Shown here: positions 35,745 to 46,509 of the stretch, piece after piece
Layout: each line of letters opens with the position of its first letter
How positions within the stretch are numbered: the stretch's first letter is position 1
From: Juglans regia
Lineage: Eukaryota; Streptophyta; Magnoliopsida; Fagales; Juglandaceae
Assembly (NCBI RefSeq): GCF_001411555.2
Contig: NC_049903.1
Location: 9,916,362-9,980,361 of the forward strand
Reading direction: 5' to 3'
DNA: 64,000 nucleotides
Position numbers and translations under genes: made by a program
Notes under the pieces: model-generated
What the model saw: the letters and a program-made list of their open reading frames with translations, nothing else
Databases searched by the model: none
Told to the model about the DNA's origin: nothing

Positions 35745-38700
35745 TCAGCTGTTCACATCTTCGTCAGAACCAAGATCACCATTGGCATTATTATCACCAT
35801 TTTCATCCCCACGAACCTCAACTCTGTCCAGGACTTCCTTGGAAATGGTTAAATCTGGTATTTCTTGCTGTTCTTCAACTGCTTCAAGCTTGGGTGTTGC
35901 ATAAACTTCGGGTTCCATGAGTGTAGAGCCACCACACCCAGATGCTTTAGCCATAGCAGAACACACTGAATGCTTCAAGTTACGACTGGCATTTTCACAT
36001 AAACTGTGAATGTCAGGCTTCTCCTTTATATCAACCCATCTGTCCCATACCCAATCTCTGGAAGGTCGAAAATTCTTTCTGTGGAGCTGCAGAACCTTGT
36101 CTTCCCCTAAGATCAAAGAGTAAGTTACATCATTTACTGTAACTGATGGGCAGAACCCAAACACAATATTGTTCATCAACTTATTAGAGCAGCTCAATGA
36201 GCCATGTGCTCCCATTAAATTGTCACAAGAATAACTAACTTAAGTGCGCCAGATACTGTTGCATTAGAACATACCGGGGAAGTAAACATGCCAAGTGTCA
36301 TTTCCAGAGGTGTCAACTCCAGTTATAACACCTTCCCACCAGCCATCACTCCACCATGCATCAACTGGGGTACCAACCTCCAATGCAAGGTTGGTAAAAT
36401 CTTCTGGAGGGCTTGGCCGAATTGTCAGGCGGCCTGAGCATCTCATGCCTAACATATCGGGAGCTGCAACTCTAGCAGCAGGGACCCATTCCTACATATA
36501 AACAGAACCATCAAAATTCGAATTTCTTTCCTGGCCAGTTCTTTACAACAAAGGAAACATTTAGTGTACAATGTATATGCACATGTTGATACCAATCAAG
36601 GGGATGACGGACCCCCTCTCCCAGGTTGTATACCCAACAACTACTATCAATTATATTTCAGTCATTACACGAATTACAGAACTCATCCATGAAGCAGAGA
36701 AGATTGCCAAGTTAACTATTTACCACTCATTTAAATAATCAAAACTTCTGTGTGATGCATCATGGAGGCAGTGCCCAAAAGGAAAAAACTACTCTACCTG
36801 ATATTTGTCTCTGCCACAACCTATGTCTCATTCCAAAACACAGCCAAGGAAAACTCAAAACATAACTTTCTGAACCACTTGCATACCTCTAGATTGCCAC
36901 ATCCGTCTGCATCCTGCACGTCATCATATTGAACTTTCAGAAGCTTCTGAGATGCCCGCAAGACCTTACACCTAAACCAGCAGCCACGAATGCCACTATC
37001 TTGACAGAGCAATTCTATCTTGTCATCAACCTTAAAAGAAACAGGACATTTGGGTTCAACAATCTTCATTCCCTTTGTTCTCCTTGAAAATCTCAATTTC
37101 AACTTTGGGAGCTTTGGTTCACACTCTGTTATCTGATTCCTAGGGAATGAATGTCCAATACCAGAACCAGTTTCAAGTCCTTGATAACCCTTGCAACTTC
37201 TCTTCCTCTTAGTACCCACCCTCAAAGGATCATCTTGTGCAAACTCTTCTTCATCTTCCATGTTCAATTTATGGCACTTAACTTTTTGCTTGGTGATGAG
37301 CAAACCATCTATGGAAGAGAGGATAGCTTGATTAGAATACCCAGACAGTTTAGGAAGAGTAAAGGGCTTGATCTTATTGTTCTTAAACTGCCTAAAGCAT
37401 ATGTGGATTCCTGATGAAGAACTAGGTGCACCAGTAGCCACACATTTTTCATAATGTTTAGGAGTCAAAACTGTCGCAGGACCATCAACACACTCAGCAC
37501 TGATCACCTGAACATGAGGTGTGATGAAAACTTCTCTTGGGTGGGAATCCAGTTGAGGGATTACACGCTCAACTTCCTTATTGTGGTGAAACCACCGCAC
37601 TTTAACCTTTTTGAGTCCTTTCTTGTCTTCATACATATCTTCCAAGTAACCAAGATACTGACTTCCTTCTTCAGCCATAATATATACAAATGAATGAACC
37701 TGAACGCCAAGGAAAACAAAAGCAAAAAGAAGAATATAATCTGGAGGATATGAACATAGGCGAGACCACTACTAGATATAGGATAAATAATCAATGCATT
37801 GATGCTTACAGCTATGGTTGTTCTGTTCCTGCAAAAAGCTGGGTAGTGCTTGAGCTGTTTGGCACAGATACAAGCATCGCCAGACCATAGAATGTCAGAA
37901 TTTTGAGCTCTCAATTTTCTTACAACCTGGATTTAAAATGAAGAATACAAAATTTTGATAAGATAGGGAAAAAAACTAAATCTAGGAAGTAGAAAATAAA
38001 CTTCAGTAAACTGATACCATATCATCCGGAAAGAAAGGTTGACGAGCACAGGATCCAGTCATTGATACTTCGAGAGGTCCTAAAGTTTGTCGTGAGTCAA
38101 TCATTGGTGAATCTGTTAACACACATGATGAGATTTCTTTGGAAGGAAACACACTTCATTACTACAAGGCAAGTTTCATTACAGCATAATATACCTAGGT
38201 GAGGTTTGAATAGTGGGTTGAGATGAGATAAAAGTTGAATAAAATATTGTTAGAATATTATTTTTAAATATTATTATTGTTTTGGGATTTGAAAAAGTTG
38301 AATTGTTTATTATATTTCGTGTGGGAATTTGGGAAAGTTGTAATGATTAGATGAGATGAGATGAGATGAGTTGAGATCAACTCTGAATCCAAACGGGCCA
38401 GACTAAATTCATGAAATCAATTTGAGGAATATGAAAAAGAAGATGTTGACAAGAAGACCATGCAAAAATAAGTGTGATGACTAAAAGCAGAATTAAACAT
38501 ATAAAGTTATAAAAGATTAACCATCAAATGCTAATCCATTCATTGCTGGCAAGTGACAATGTAAAGGGGTGTAGGTGCAGACCAAGATCGAAATGTGCCA
38601 ATTTGAACCCCTCAATTGTTTTTTGTTTGGTTTCAGCAGGTTTGAATAATGAATAAGCAGCCTGGTTTAAATGCTCACAGTAACTGAACCCACTCAGGAC

Positions 38701-41700
38701 TAAACCCTCTATAAATCATAGTTTTAGATAAGCACGGGTAGCTCAACACTTTGGAAATATCCTGTCATTCTCATTCTAATTATACCTGAAACATGGGGAA
38801 TGAAAACAAAGTTCCAGTATGGTATCCCATAATGACACCTTAGGCGAACTAGATAACATATATAGGGCAATTGCGAGTTAAATGCTCGCAAAAACTTACC
38901 ATAATTTCTTTTAATGACAGCCCAAAGTTAATTGGTTCCATTTAAGACAACCGATTTTAAATGGAGGCTATCAGTGGTTTTTTATTGGGAAAGCAATTTT
39001 TTTTATCAGTAAAAATAATTTTATTCTGTTGCCGGGAATCAAACCCAGGTCTCCCGGGTAAAGGGAAAGCGATTACCATAAACAATATCTGAACTCGGCA
39101 GAATTAAAGAAAGACTATCCTGTTATGCTCCACTAACAAATAAACCAAGCCTGACAACTGGACTAATTTGAATTCCTGCCTTTCTCCTACTTGGTAATTG
39201 CACCTGCTAATCTAGACTAATTGAAACAAGAGAGAACCAAATCCTAACAGACATGAATGAAGCATGCTAACCCCCATCATACTAGATTCTAGATAAGTGG
39301 CATGCACCTTACAGACTCTGTTAAACGAATTTATGGAAACCACAGATGAAATGTCTATTCATATGTGTGGTCAGAACTCAGAAATTCACAGTTGACATGA
39401 GCTAAAATTCCATAGATTTAACAGGTGGGAAAAATGCCAGAACAATTATTGGAACCTAATTCCTTGCCAGATGGGACAAGAAAATGCCCTACCTTTCTGA
39501 TCGAATCAGAAAATTAATGAAATTGGTTATCACACAGTGCAACAGGTGAGAAATGAAATCAAAGAATTGTATGCCCACCCTGTGAACAGAAGCTGTGGAA
39601 GAGAATTCTTCAGTTCATACTGAGCATCACAAAAGAAGAAAGGCGCGATAAGTGAAGGCTTTAATAAGGCAAAAAAAAAAAAAAAGGATTGGGGTTATAA
39701 ATTTAGGAAGAATAGGTAGAATCTGTAACATCCATAGACAACTAAAAAGAAACAACGCAAAGCGTGAAGAAAATAAAATTGGTAGATAATAGGTTTCAGG
39801 TTTAATACAATACCTTCTTCCTAGTCATTGTCCCCAAGATCATATTGACAAACTCATAGCATCTCTCTGTCAAGTGGATGCAGTGGTTTGTAAATATCGA
39901 AAAATAGCAGGAGGATGTGGCAGAAAGAGCTTATGAAAATAGACGAACACGTAACAACAACCTCTCTTGCATGGAAATGTGGTGAAATATAACAGGCTGA
40001 GCTCTCTCTCTCTCTAGCGGGCTGGGTAAAATGGGAATTTTAAATATAAATGAAGTTAAGAAGAAGATGATGTGGCAGACAGCGGTTATGATTGCATCAA
40101 AATCCAGACATGTACTTATCAAAAAAAGAAAAAGACAGGAATATAGATAGATACCAAAATCTCTATTGTATATTTGATAAGATTTTCGCAATCGTGAGAA
40201 ATTACTTTTTTATTGGAAAAATACTTTCTTAGACTCTAACCCTTGGAACAAAGAAACATGACATAAAGCTCTTAAAATAAAAATTTCTACCAGATGATTC
40301 CAAGTCAATTAATGAGGTTAATTTCTATACTCTAAACCGAAATCTAAAAAGAATTCAGAAGAATCTTAATGAAAGGCCGAGTTACCATATTGGTCTATAA
40401 TTATAAACCTTCCAATCTGATCAGTCACCATCCGTTACAGTACAAACCTTAAGACCGACAACAAAAGTGCTACCGCAAACATTTAGTCATGGAAAATGAT
40501 GAGTTATCAATTCTAAAAGACTTACTACGCCAATAGATACATATAATTGTGCACACTTGCACATGCACACAAGAAATGTGGATAAAATCTTCTCCGGTGG
40601 AATTAAAAGAAAAAATTGCCAACATGCATTATTTAGTGAATGAAAGAAAGAAGAAAACAATGCCAGCATACATTGCTAATGGGCAAACAACTTTTGTGAC
40701 AACTGTGATGAAATAGATACATTCTGACAACTTTGATGAATTGGTCCTCAGTTGGGGGCTGCTTTCAAGGCGAAATCTATTTGGGAGGGCGTGTTAGAAA
40801 AAATTGTTACTAGATTGGCAGGTTGGAAACGAATCTATTTTTCAAAGGGTGGCAGATTAACTCTTACGAATAGCACATTATGATTAACTCTTATCAACAG
40901 CACTTTATGTTTAACTCTTATCAATAGCAATTTATCTAACCTCCCTATATACTTTATTTCTTTATTTTTGTCACCTACAGGTGTGGCCTCTCATATTGAG
41001 AAAATTTTTCGTAATTTTCTTTGGGAAAGTGTTGGGGAGGAAGCAAAGTTTCATCTTGTTGGTTGGGATAAAGTTTGTTCCTACTTATCAATAAATAAAT
41101 AAAGTTTGTTCCCTGGTACCTTGTGGTGGTTTGGGGGTGCGTAACTTGAGGGTCTTCAACAAAGCACTTTTGGGGAAATGGTTGTGGAGATATCATCGGG
41201 AAGGGGAGTGTTTGTGGAGAGAAGTCATAGATTCAAAATATGGGAGTATTAGGGGGGCTGGTGTTCCAATGAAGTTAGGGACATGTGGTGTGGGGTTGTG
41301 GAAAAATATTTGCTCTGGATGGGAGAGATTCTCCAATTGTTTCAGATTTGCGGTTGGAAGAGGTCATGGAGTTTATTATTGGCATGATGTTTGGTGTGGT
41401 GAAAGGACTCTTAAGCATGTTTTTTCATGCTCTACTTTCTAGTGACAGAGGCCGTGATGGGTGACTTGTTGGTGTGTTCCAATAGTTCTTTCCATTGGAA
41501 TGTTAGTTTTTCGAGAGCGGCTCATGATTGGGAATTGGGAATGTTTGCAGATTTTTTTGACTCATTGTATGCTATGTTGTTTGGCAATGTGTTGGAGGAT
41601 AGGATGATTTGGACTCCTGGTGGGAATAAAAGGTTCTCGGTGCATTCCTTTTATAAGGCCCTCTCAGGATTCTCTAATGATCATTATTTTCCTTGGAAGG

Positions 41701-43404
41701 CTATTTAGAATTGTATGGTACCCCCTAAGATTGCTTTCTTTATATGAACTGTATCTCTTGGGAGAATTCCCACCTCTAACAATTTGAGGAAATGTGGTCT
41801 CATCATTACGGTGCTTCTTATACAAGAAAGATGGGGAATCTGTGGATTGTCTTTTGTTACATTGTGAAGCGGCCTGGTGTTTGAGGAATGAGATCCTTAA
41901 TCGGACAGGTGTGACATGGGTTATGCCTGAAGAGTTATGGATATTTTTCAGCGCTGGACAGGTATTAGGGGAAATGTTCACATTGCTGCTGTGTGGAGAA
42001 TGATCCCTCATTGTATTATGTGATGTTTGTGGATGGAGAAAAATAAGAGGTGCTTTGAAGACTGGAGTATTCTTTGGATGAGCTGAAGAGATTCTTTTAT
42101 AATACTTTATTTTCTTGGGCTTTGGTCATTACTTGTAATGAGGACAATTTTCATAATTTGCTTGTATCTCTCACTAGTGTTTAGTGATAATTACGCATAT
42201 TCGGTGTATACTCCCTGTGTACTTGGGCTATACCTTCTCCTATCAATAAAATTTTACTTATAAAAAGAAAATCAGATACCAAATATTGTTGATGAATTAT
42301 GCACCAAGACATTGCCAAAAAACTTAAATAATTTGCCACGACTACATACATGGTATGTATCTGAAGGTTTCAGACAAACTTTAATGAAAATGTTTCGTTA
42401 ATGAAATTCTACACCTATTGGGGTTATAAAAAACTGAACCAAACACAACTTCAGTAAGACCAATTCTTTCAAGTAACAACTATGTGCAATTGTTGCTTTC
42501 ATGCAAGAGTAGACACTTACATAAAGGACGCTGTCTAAATTTGAGGGGTAAGAAAAATTATAATTCTGAGAACTGTTACCTACTGTAGAACACATTCTTG
42601 CATGCGCTTTGTATTCCTGAATATGAGTCTTCTTTGACATTGAAAATATTTTTGGTGCAATTTTTTTGCGACAACACCGACATTGAGTTCGGGAATATTA
42701 ATGAATCAATGTCATTCATTCTACATAGGAATCTAATAATAAATATGTAGGTGGAACAAACTCCAAATATCCCCAAAGATGGATAATACCGGGCCAACAT
42801 TAGCAAAATGTAAGGCAAAACCACATGATTTTCAAATTTCACCATCATAGGAAATTGCATCCAACCACTAAATCGTAAATCACATCCAAATTACTGTCCT
42901 AAGCCCCACATCTATATGGTAGTCGTATTAAATATTGAAATTTATGTGTAAAAAACATCTCAAGGGAATATTTTTGTCAGCTTTCATGGTAAGTTCAGAG
43001 TTGATCGAATAAAGGATTACGCTATTCATTTAATCCATTCAAGCTAAATCCTAAAACATAAAGTTCTAATTAAGGAACATGGAATTGCAGTTCCTTGAAT
43101 ACATACTTGAAATGTCTGAGTATGGAACACGATGCCTTGAGACCAATGATGTCAGCCATTCAACGACTTCTCTTCTCGCCCGCCATTTCATGCACACATT
43201 GTCGGATTTTCCAAAACGGGACAACTGCATAAACTCATCCGAGACTTCATATGTCATGTGCCTTACACTCCTCTCAGTCCCTATAACAGCAAGGACTGAA
43301 TCTCCAGTCACATCCTTTAGATAAAAATAAATCATACGGTTACCACGCTCATGGCATATAATTTGCTCCTCCCATTCCACAAAACTAGGATTATTCACAG
43401 ACAT
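35745..43404 (-). CDS. BAH and Agenet domain protein, 6 exons
   Basis: Predicted 633-residue nuclear chromatin reader. Exons: 43404-43107, 38112-38018, 37926-37810, 37699-36887, 36491-36275, 36106-35745, with GT-AG junctions and phases forming one open frame. Residues 1-99 carry a plant-specific N-terminal region ([42 protein letters not shown]). The BAH domain spans about 141-260 ([29 protein letters not shown]). A basic TKRKRSCK lies near 333. Tandem Agenet/Tudor-like domains span about 390-545 ([51 protein letters not shown]). The tail is acidic. BAH-Agenet proteins bind modified histones, but the specificity here is unknown. Intron 1 is 5.0 kb and holds a LINE, a SINE-like piece and a MITE. 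The start is the ATG giving MSVNNPSF. Confidence 0.92.
38202..38398 (+). mobile_element. GATGAG-family MITE (member 3), in BAH-Agenet intron 1
   Basis: It begins AGGTTTGAATAGTGGGTTGAGATG and ends TCTGAATCCAAACGGG, so its ends are inverted GTTTGRAT-type. The interior carries GAAAAAGTTGAATTG and ATTAGATGAGATGAGATGAG. It is non-coding. Confidence 0.7.
38999..39062 (-). mobile_element. Truncated tRNA-derived SINE piece, 64 bp with 12-bp TSD
   Basis: Flanked by GGGAAAGCAATT (38987-38998) and GGGAAAGCGATT (39063-39074), which match at 11 of 12 positions. The insert read on the minus strand is a tRNA-like 3' half (CCCGGGAGACC, then GGTTTGATTCCCGGCA, close to a pol III B box GGTTCGATTCC). An AT-rich tail ending in eight A follows. 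The reading is a 5'-truncated SINE or tRNA-derived retroposon. Confidence 0.6.
40742..42268 (+). mobile_element. 5'-truncated LINE in BAH-Agenet intron 1 (antisense to gene)
   Basis: The plus strand reads the C-terminal half of a LINE ORF2: [35 protein letters not shown], the zinc-finger/linker region [22 protein letters not shown], then [18 protein letters not shown] and a decayed end. The 3' UTR ends with TCAATAAAATTTTACTTATAAAAAG at about 42245-42268. Frameshifts and stops break it. It is antisense to the host gene and lies wholly within the intron. Confidence 0.82.
41082..41100 (+). mobile_element. Minimal 19-bp retroposed tail with 14-bp TSD
   Basis: Within the LINE, TACTTATCAATAAATAAAT is bracketed by direct repeats ATAAAGTTTGTTCC at 41068-41081 and 41099-41112. 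The inserted bases look like a LINE 3' terminus (TACTTATCAATAAA) with an AT tail. The reading frame of the host LINE resumes after removal of insert plus one repeat, which supports insertion rather than chance. Confidence 0.6.
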
Positions 43405-44520
43405 CCCGCTACTTAGAGAGCCACAAGTTCAAGGAGCCCCTTTTTTTAACACATTCAGCTGAAAACCCCCAATTCCAGCAATAAAACCTCTGATATACGG
43501 CAAAAAAACTCAGTTCACAAAACCCTCAGATGGCACCTAGATGATCACAAAACTCAAACCCCGTTCAAGAAAACTAAAAAGACAGACAAAACCCAGTTGA
43601 GCAAAGCTTACTCCCACTCAATATCTATGACCAAAAACACAATCTATTTTTAGAACACTGCGTTCTCCATGTCTCTAACAAACAGCCGCTTTGGACTGGG
43701 GTTTAGCCAAAGTGAAAAGAACTCAGAGGACTAGAGCCTGAGCAGAGGACTCGAGCAGCATAAACAGGAAGATAGGCGCCAGAAACGGAAAAGGGTTAGG
43801 CTGTTCTAGTTCTTGGAACGAAGCAGAGAAGACAAACGAACAAAAGAGGGCTTCAATGATTGGGCAACCGGACCGGAAATAAAAAACTGAGTACAGTTTG
43901 GCTGAAGAGTTTCACCGTCTCTCAGTAATCTCTATGAAATGAAAGTTCCGAGAAGAGACATCTGTTCGTAAAATTTGTGAAAAACGTCGACCGAGAGAGA
44001 GAGAATGGCTGGTTTACAGAGGTTGTGGAGTAGGCAGGCCGATACATTAGGTGGTGACGGTGAGGCGGAGGCAAAGGGGAGGAGGGCAGAAAGGGAATTA
44101 TGAGAAGCGTGTAGGGATATCCTTGTAACCTGGAACGTAACTTCAAAACTTCGAATAGCATTGTACACATACTACATTTTCAATCTCATTTTCACAAATA
44201 AAAAAATAAAAAGAAAATACATAATATATTATGATTTTAAAGTCCAAATGCTGCCAAAATGAATAAATGAAGTGGTTGTTAATCTTTGTGGGAAGTGTGG
44301 CAACCCAGAAAAATGCAGCAGTTATCGAGAATGCTGGGTTTTCAGAAGCTGCTGCAACTGCAAGTCATTGGTAAAATAAAGCAATAATGGCTCAATAAAT
44401 TGAATTTCTCTCATAAAACCTTCCAAGCCATTTGAAATGGTGTTCATTGAAGGTTCTTACTGATTTAAGATTGCATCATGTTTTATTAAAATTTTCAAAG
44501 CCGTTTCTCGTCTCTTGGCA
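43405..44520. other. BAH-Agenet upstream region and spacer
   Basis: No coding feature is supported. The stretch up to about 43990 is the probable 5' UTR and promoter of the minus-strand BAH-Agenet gene, with a (GA)n tract at about 43991-44004. Open frames on the minus strand near 43922-44170 are proline-rich without homology that I recognise. Confidence 0.35.
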
Positions 44521-44536
44521 GCCTAGCTAGCCTTCA

Positions 44537-44735
44537 AAAGAAAATGGTCAGCTTAAAACTCGATATTGATGGCTCCTCTCTGCATAATCTAGGACTAGCA
44601 GCAATCATAAAGGAAAGATGTTTTTTGCCTTTTTCTCTAAGTCTGGGATACAGAATAAACACATGATTTGCTGAGATATCATGAGTGTTATGCACCAGGG
44701 CCTGTTGTATTGCCATTGTTTTGGCATATTGTTTG
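44537..44735 (+). pseudogene. Weak LINE RNase H relic
   Basis: One plus-strand frame reads SLKLDIDGSSLHNLGLAAI, then LPFSLSLGYRINT, and in shifted frames AEI and VMHQGLLYC. This is the order of a plant non-LTR RNase H (DGSS..N.G, then AE.., then G). A stop and frameshifts are present. It is short and diverged, so confidence is modest. Confidence 0.45.
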
Positions 44736-45199
44736 AGGTTGCTATATATTAAGACCGATGTACTGTAAATTTGGTAGTGAGATATTTTTCAATATACTTC
44801 ATTATTATTTATTATTTTTTACTATTATTTATTATTATTTAATATTTTTTAATTATTATCTATAAAATACTTAAAAAATATATCATTATCCAAACAAAAA
44901 CTAATTTAAGAAGTCGTTTTAGATAAATTGCTGTTAGTGATTAAGGACGAAGCAACTTTTGTTGGTCATTGACTTTAAATTATAAATATTGCATAAAAGA
45001 CAAATAGACTACAATTGTCCACTTTTCAGCCAGTTGGTGAAGTCTTTTCTTGGAGATCTATGGGTGGAAACGTGGTCATTTCCTCACCACAAATGAACTT
45101 CTTTCAAGCTTCATCTCCGCAATAAAAGATAAGGTGGCATCATGTACGGCTTCTTACCCATGATTCACATAACTTTACCACTTCTATGGAGGTTTAGAT

Positions 45200-45826
45200 A
45201 TGCTACAACTCAAGGAAATGAATACAATTTTCCTGAGATCCCAGTTCTACCTGCCTCATTGCTCCAGTTTCACCAATTCATATTCACATCCTCCATCTCT
45301 CATTCCCATCAAAACCACAACATACCTGAAACAGTACTCCATCAATTCTCCCACAGCAACCCTACCTTCAAAAACTAGAACCATCCCAAGACACCCGACA
45401 AAATCCAATCAGAAAAACAAGCCCCTAATCTTAGAACTCGTGCCAAAATGCCAAATTCCCTCGAGAGAGCTGGAACCTCTAAAAGGTTCTCCCAATCGGT
45501 ATTCAAGGTTGGTGATACTAGGAGCTGTTTCTTTCGGATTGGTGCTGTTTCTTGTGGGAATGGATGACCAGATGGCGTTGGCTCTTGGTCCAGAGGGGCC
45601 TCTGATGGAAGAGTTTTGGGACAATGTCAGAAGATATGCTCTTTACGCTCTCACAGTCAGTACGGGAGCTATTTACACGATCTTCCTACCCATAGTGGAG
45701 TTGCTTAAGAACCCCATATCAGCAATTCTCGTTCTAACCATCTTAGGGGGAGGTATTTTCATTGTTTCCCAAGTGCTTTCTGCCATGGTTGGTGTTTCTG
45801 ATTTCACTTATGATTATGGATATTAG
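45200..45826 (+). CDS. Ycf33/DUF751-like plastid membrane protein, 208 aa
   Basis: Single-exon gene. Residues 1-90 are rich in Ser, Thr, Pro and basic residues and nearly free of acidic ones until about 78, as in a chloroplast transit peptide. Residues 100-120 form a first hydrophobic segment (LVILGAVSFGLVLFLVG). The C-terminal about 75 residues (EEFWDNVRRYALYAL, then IVELLKNPISAILVL, then VLSAMVGVSDF) follow the Ycf33/DUF751 pattern of algal plastid and cyanobacterial proteins: FWDN start, LLKNPI in the middle and a hydrophobic end. The function of that family is unknown. The start at 45200 is the first ATG in frame; the next Met is at 45218. It converges on the TPD1-like gene. Confidence 0.72.
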   Translation: MLQLKEMNTIFLRSQFYLPHCSSFTNSYSHPPSLIPIKTTTYLKQYSINSPTATLPSKTRTIPRHPTKSNQKNKPLILELVPKCQIPSRELEPLKGSPNRYSRLVILGAVSFGLVLFLVGMDDQMALALGPEGPLMEEFWDNVRRYALYALTVSTGAIYTIFLPIVELLKNPISAILVLTILGGGIFIVSQVLSAMVGVSDFTYDYGY

Positions 45827-46509
45827 ATTGTAAGTTAATTTGTACCTCAAAAGGTTTCTTTGCCTTGATTATGCCACGTTCCTTTTGTTTGTTCCCTCAG
45901 CAGAAACAAATTGTGGGAAATGGAGTTGTTTATTTCATGTTTAAACCTTTCCAAGTTCCCAAAAATTAATTATATAGCCACAGGGAGCAATGCCTTCCGT
46001 TTGGAAAAAATCTTCCCAAGTTGGGTATCAAGCCTTCGAGAAATAGAAATATAAAATAAGTTAAAATATAACATTTATAACTTATTTAATGCCCTCGAAA
46101 TAAATACCAACAATAATAAATACAACCCACTTTATATATCAGACTTATCTTGAGTTGAATACGGACGAAAGCGTAAGAGAGAGTTCAGAGTTGAGGCCTT
46201 TCACTCAAGTCATCTTTCCTCAAAAGAAAAACTCTATTCATTATTTTTATAAACTATATATTATATTTTGTTTTCTTATTAAATATCTAATATATAGAAG
46301 ATGAGTTAAAAGAGAATACAATCAAAAAAGAAATTTTAAATGACAGAATTAGAGGACAGAAAGATAAGTACATGAGCATTAAACACAAATACAACCAAGG
46401 TCCCTCGGAGTTCCGAGTCCTTTTTCTTTTCCCATTTACATAGCACAATATTTATCAGAGAAAATAAAATAGGTACCATTGGGATCAAGGTGGCCGGCCT
46501 TTGTGTGCT
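45827..46509. other. Convergent spacer between Ycf33-like and TPD1-like genes
   Basis: No gene or repeat is recognised. It presumably contains both 3' UTRs. Confidence 0.4.

Noticed and set aside
39031..39090. Possible tRNA gene
   Set aside because: Only a B-box half and acceptor-like end are present, with no A box or anticodon arm, so it is read as a SINE fragment.
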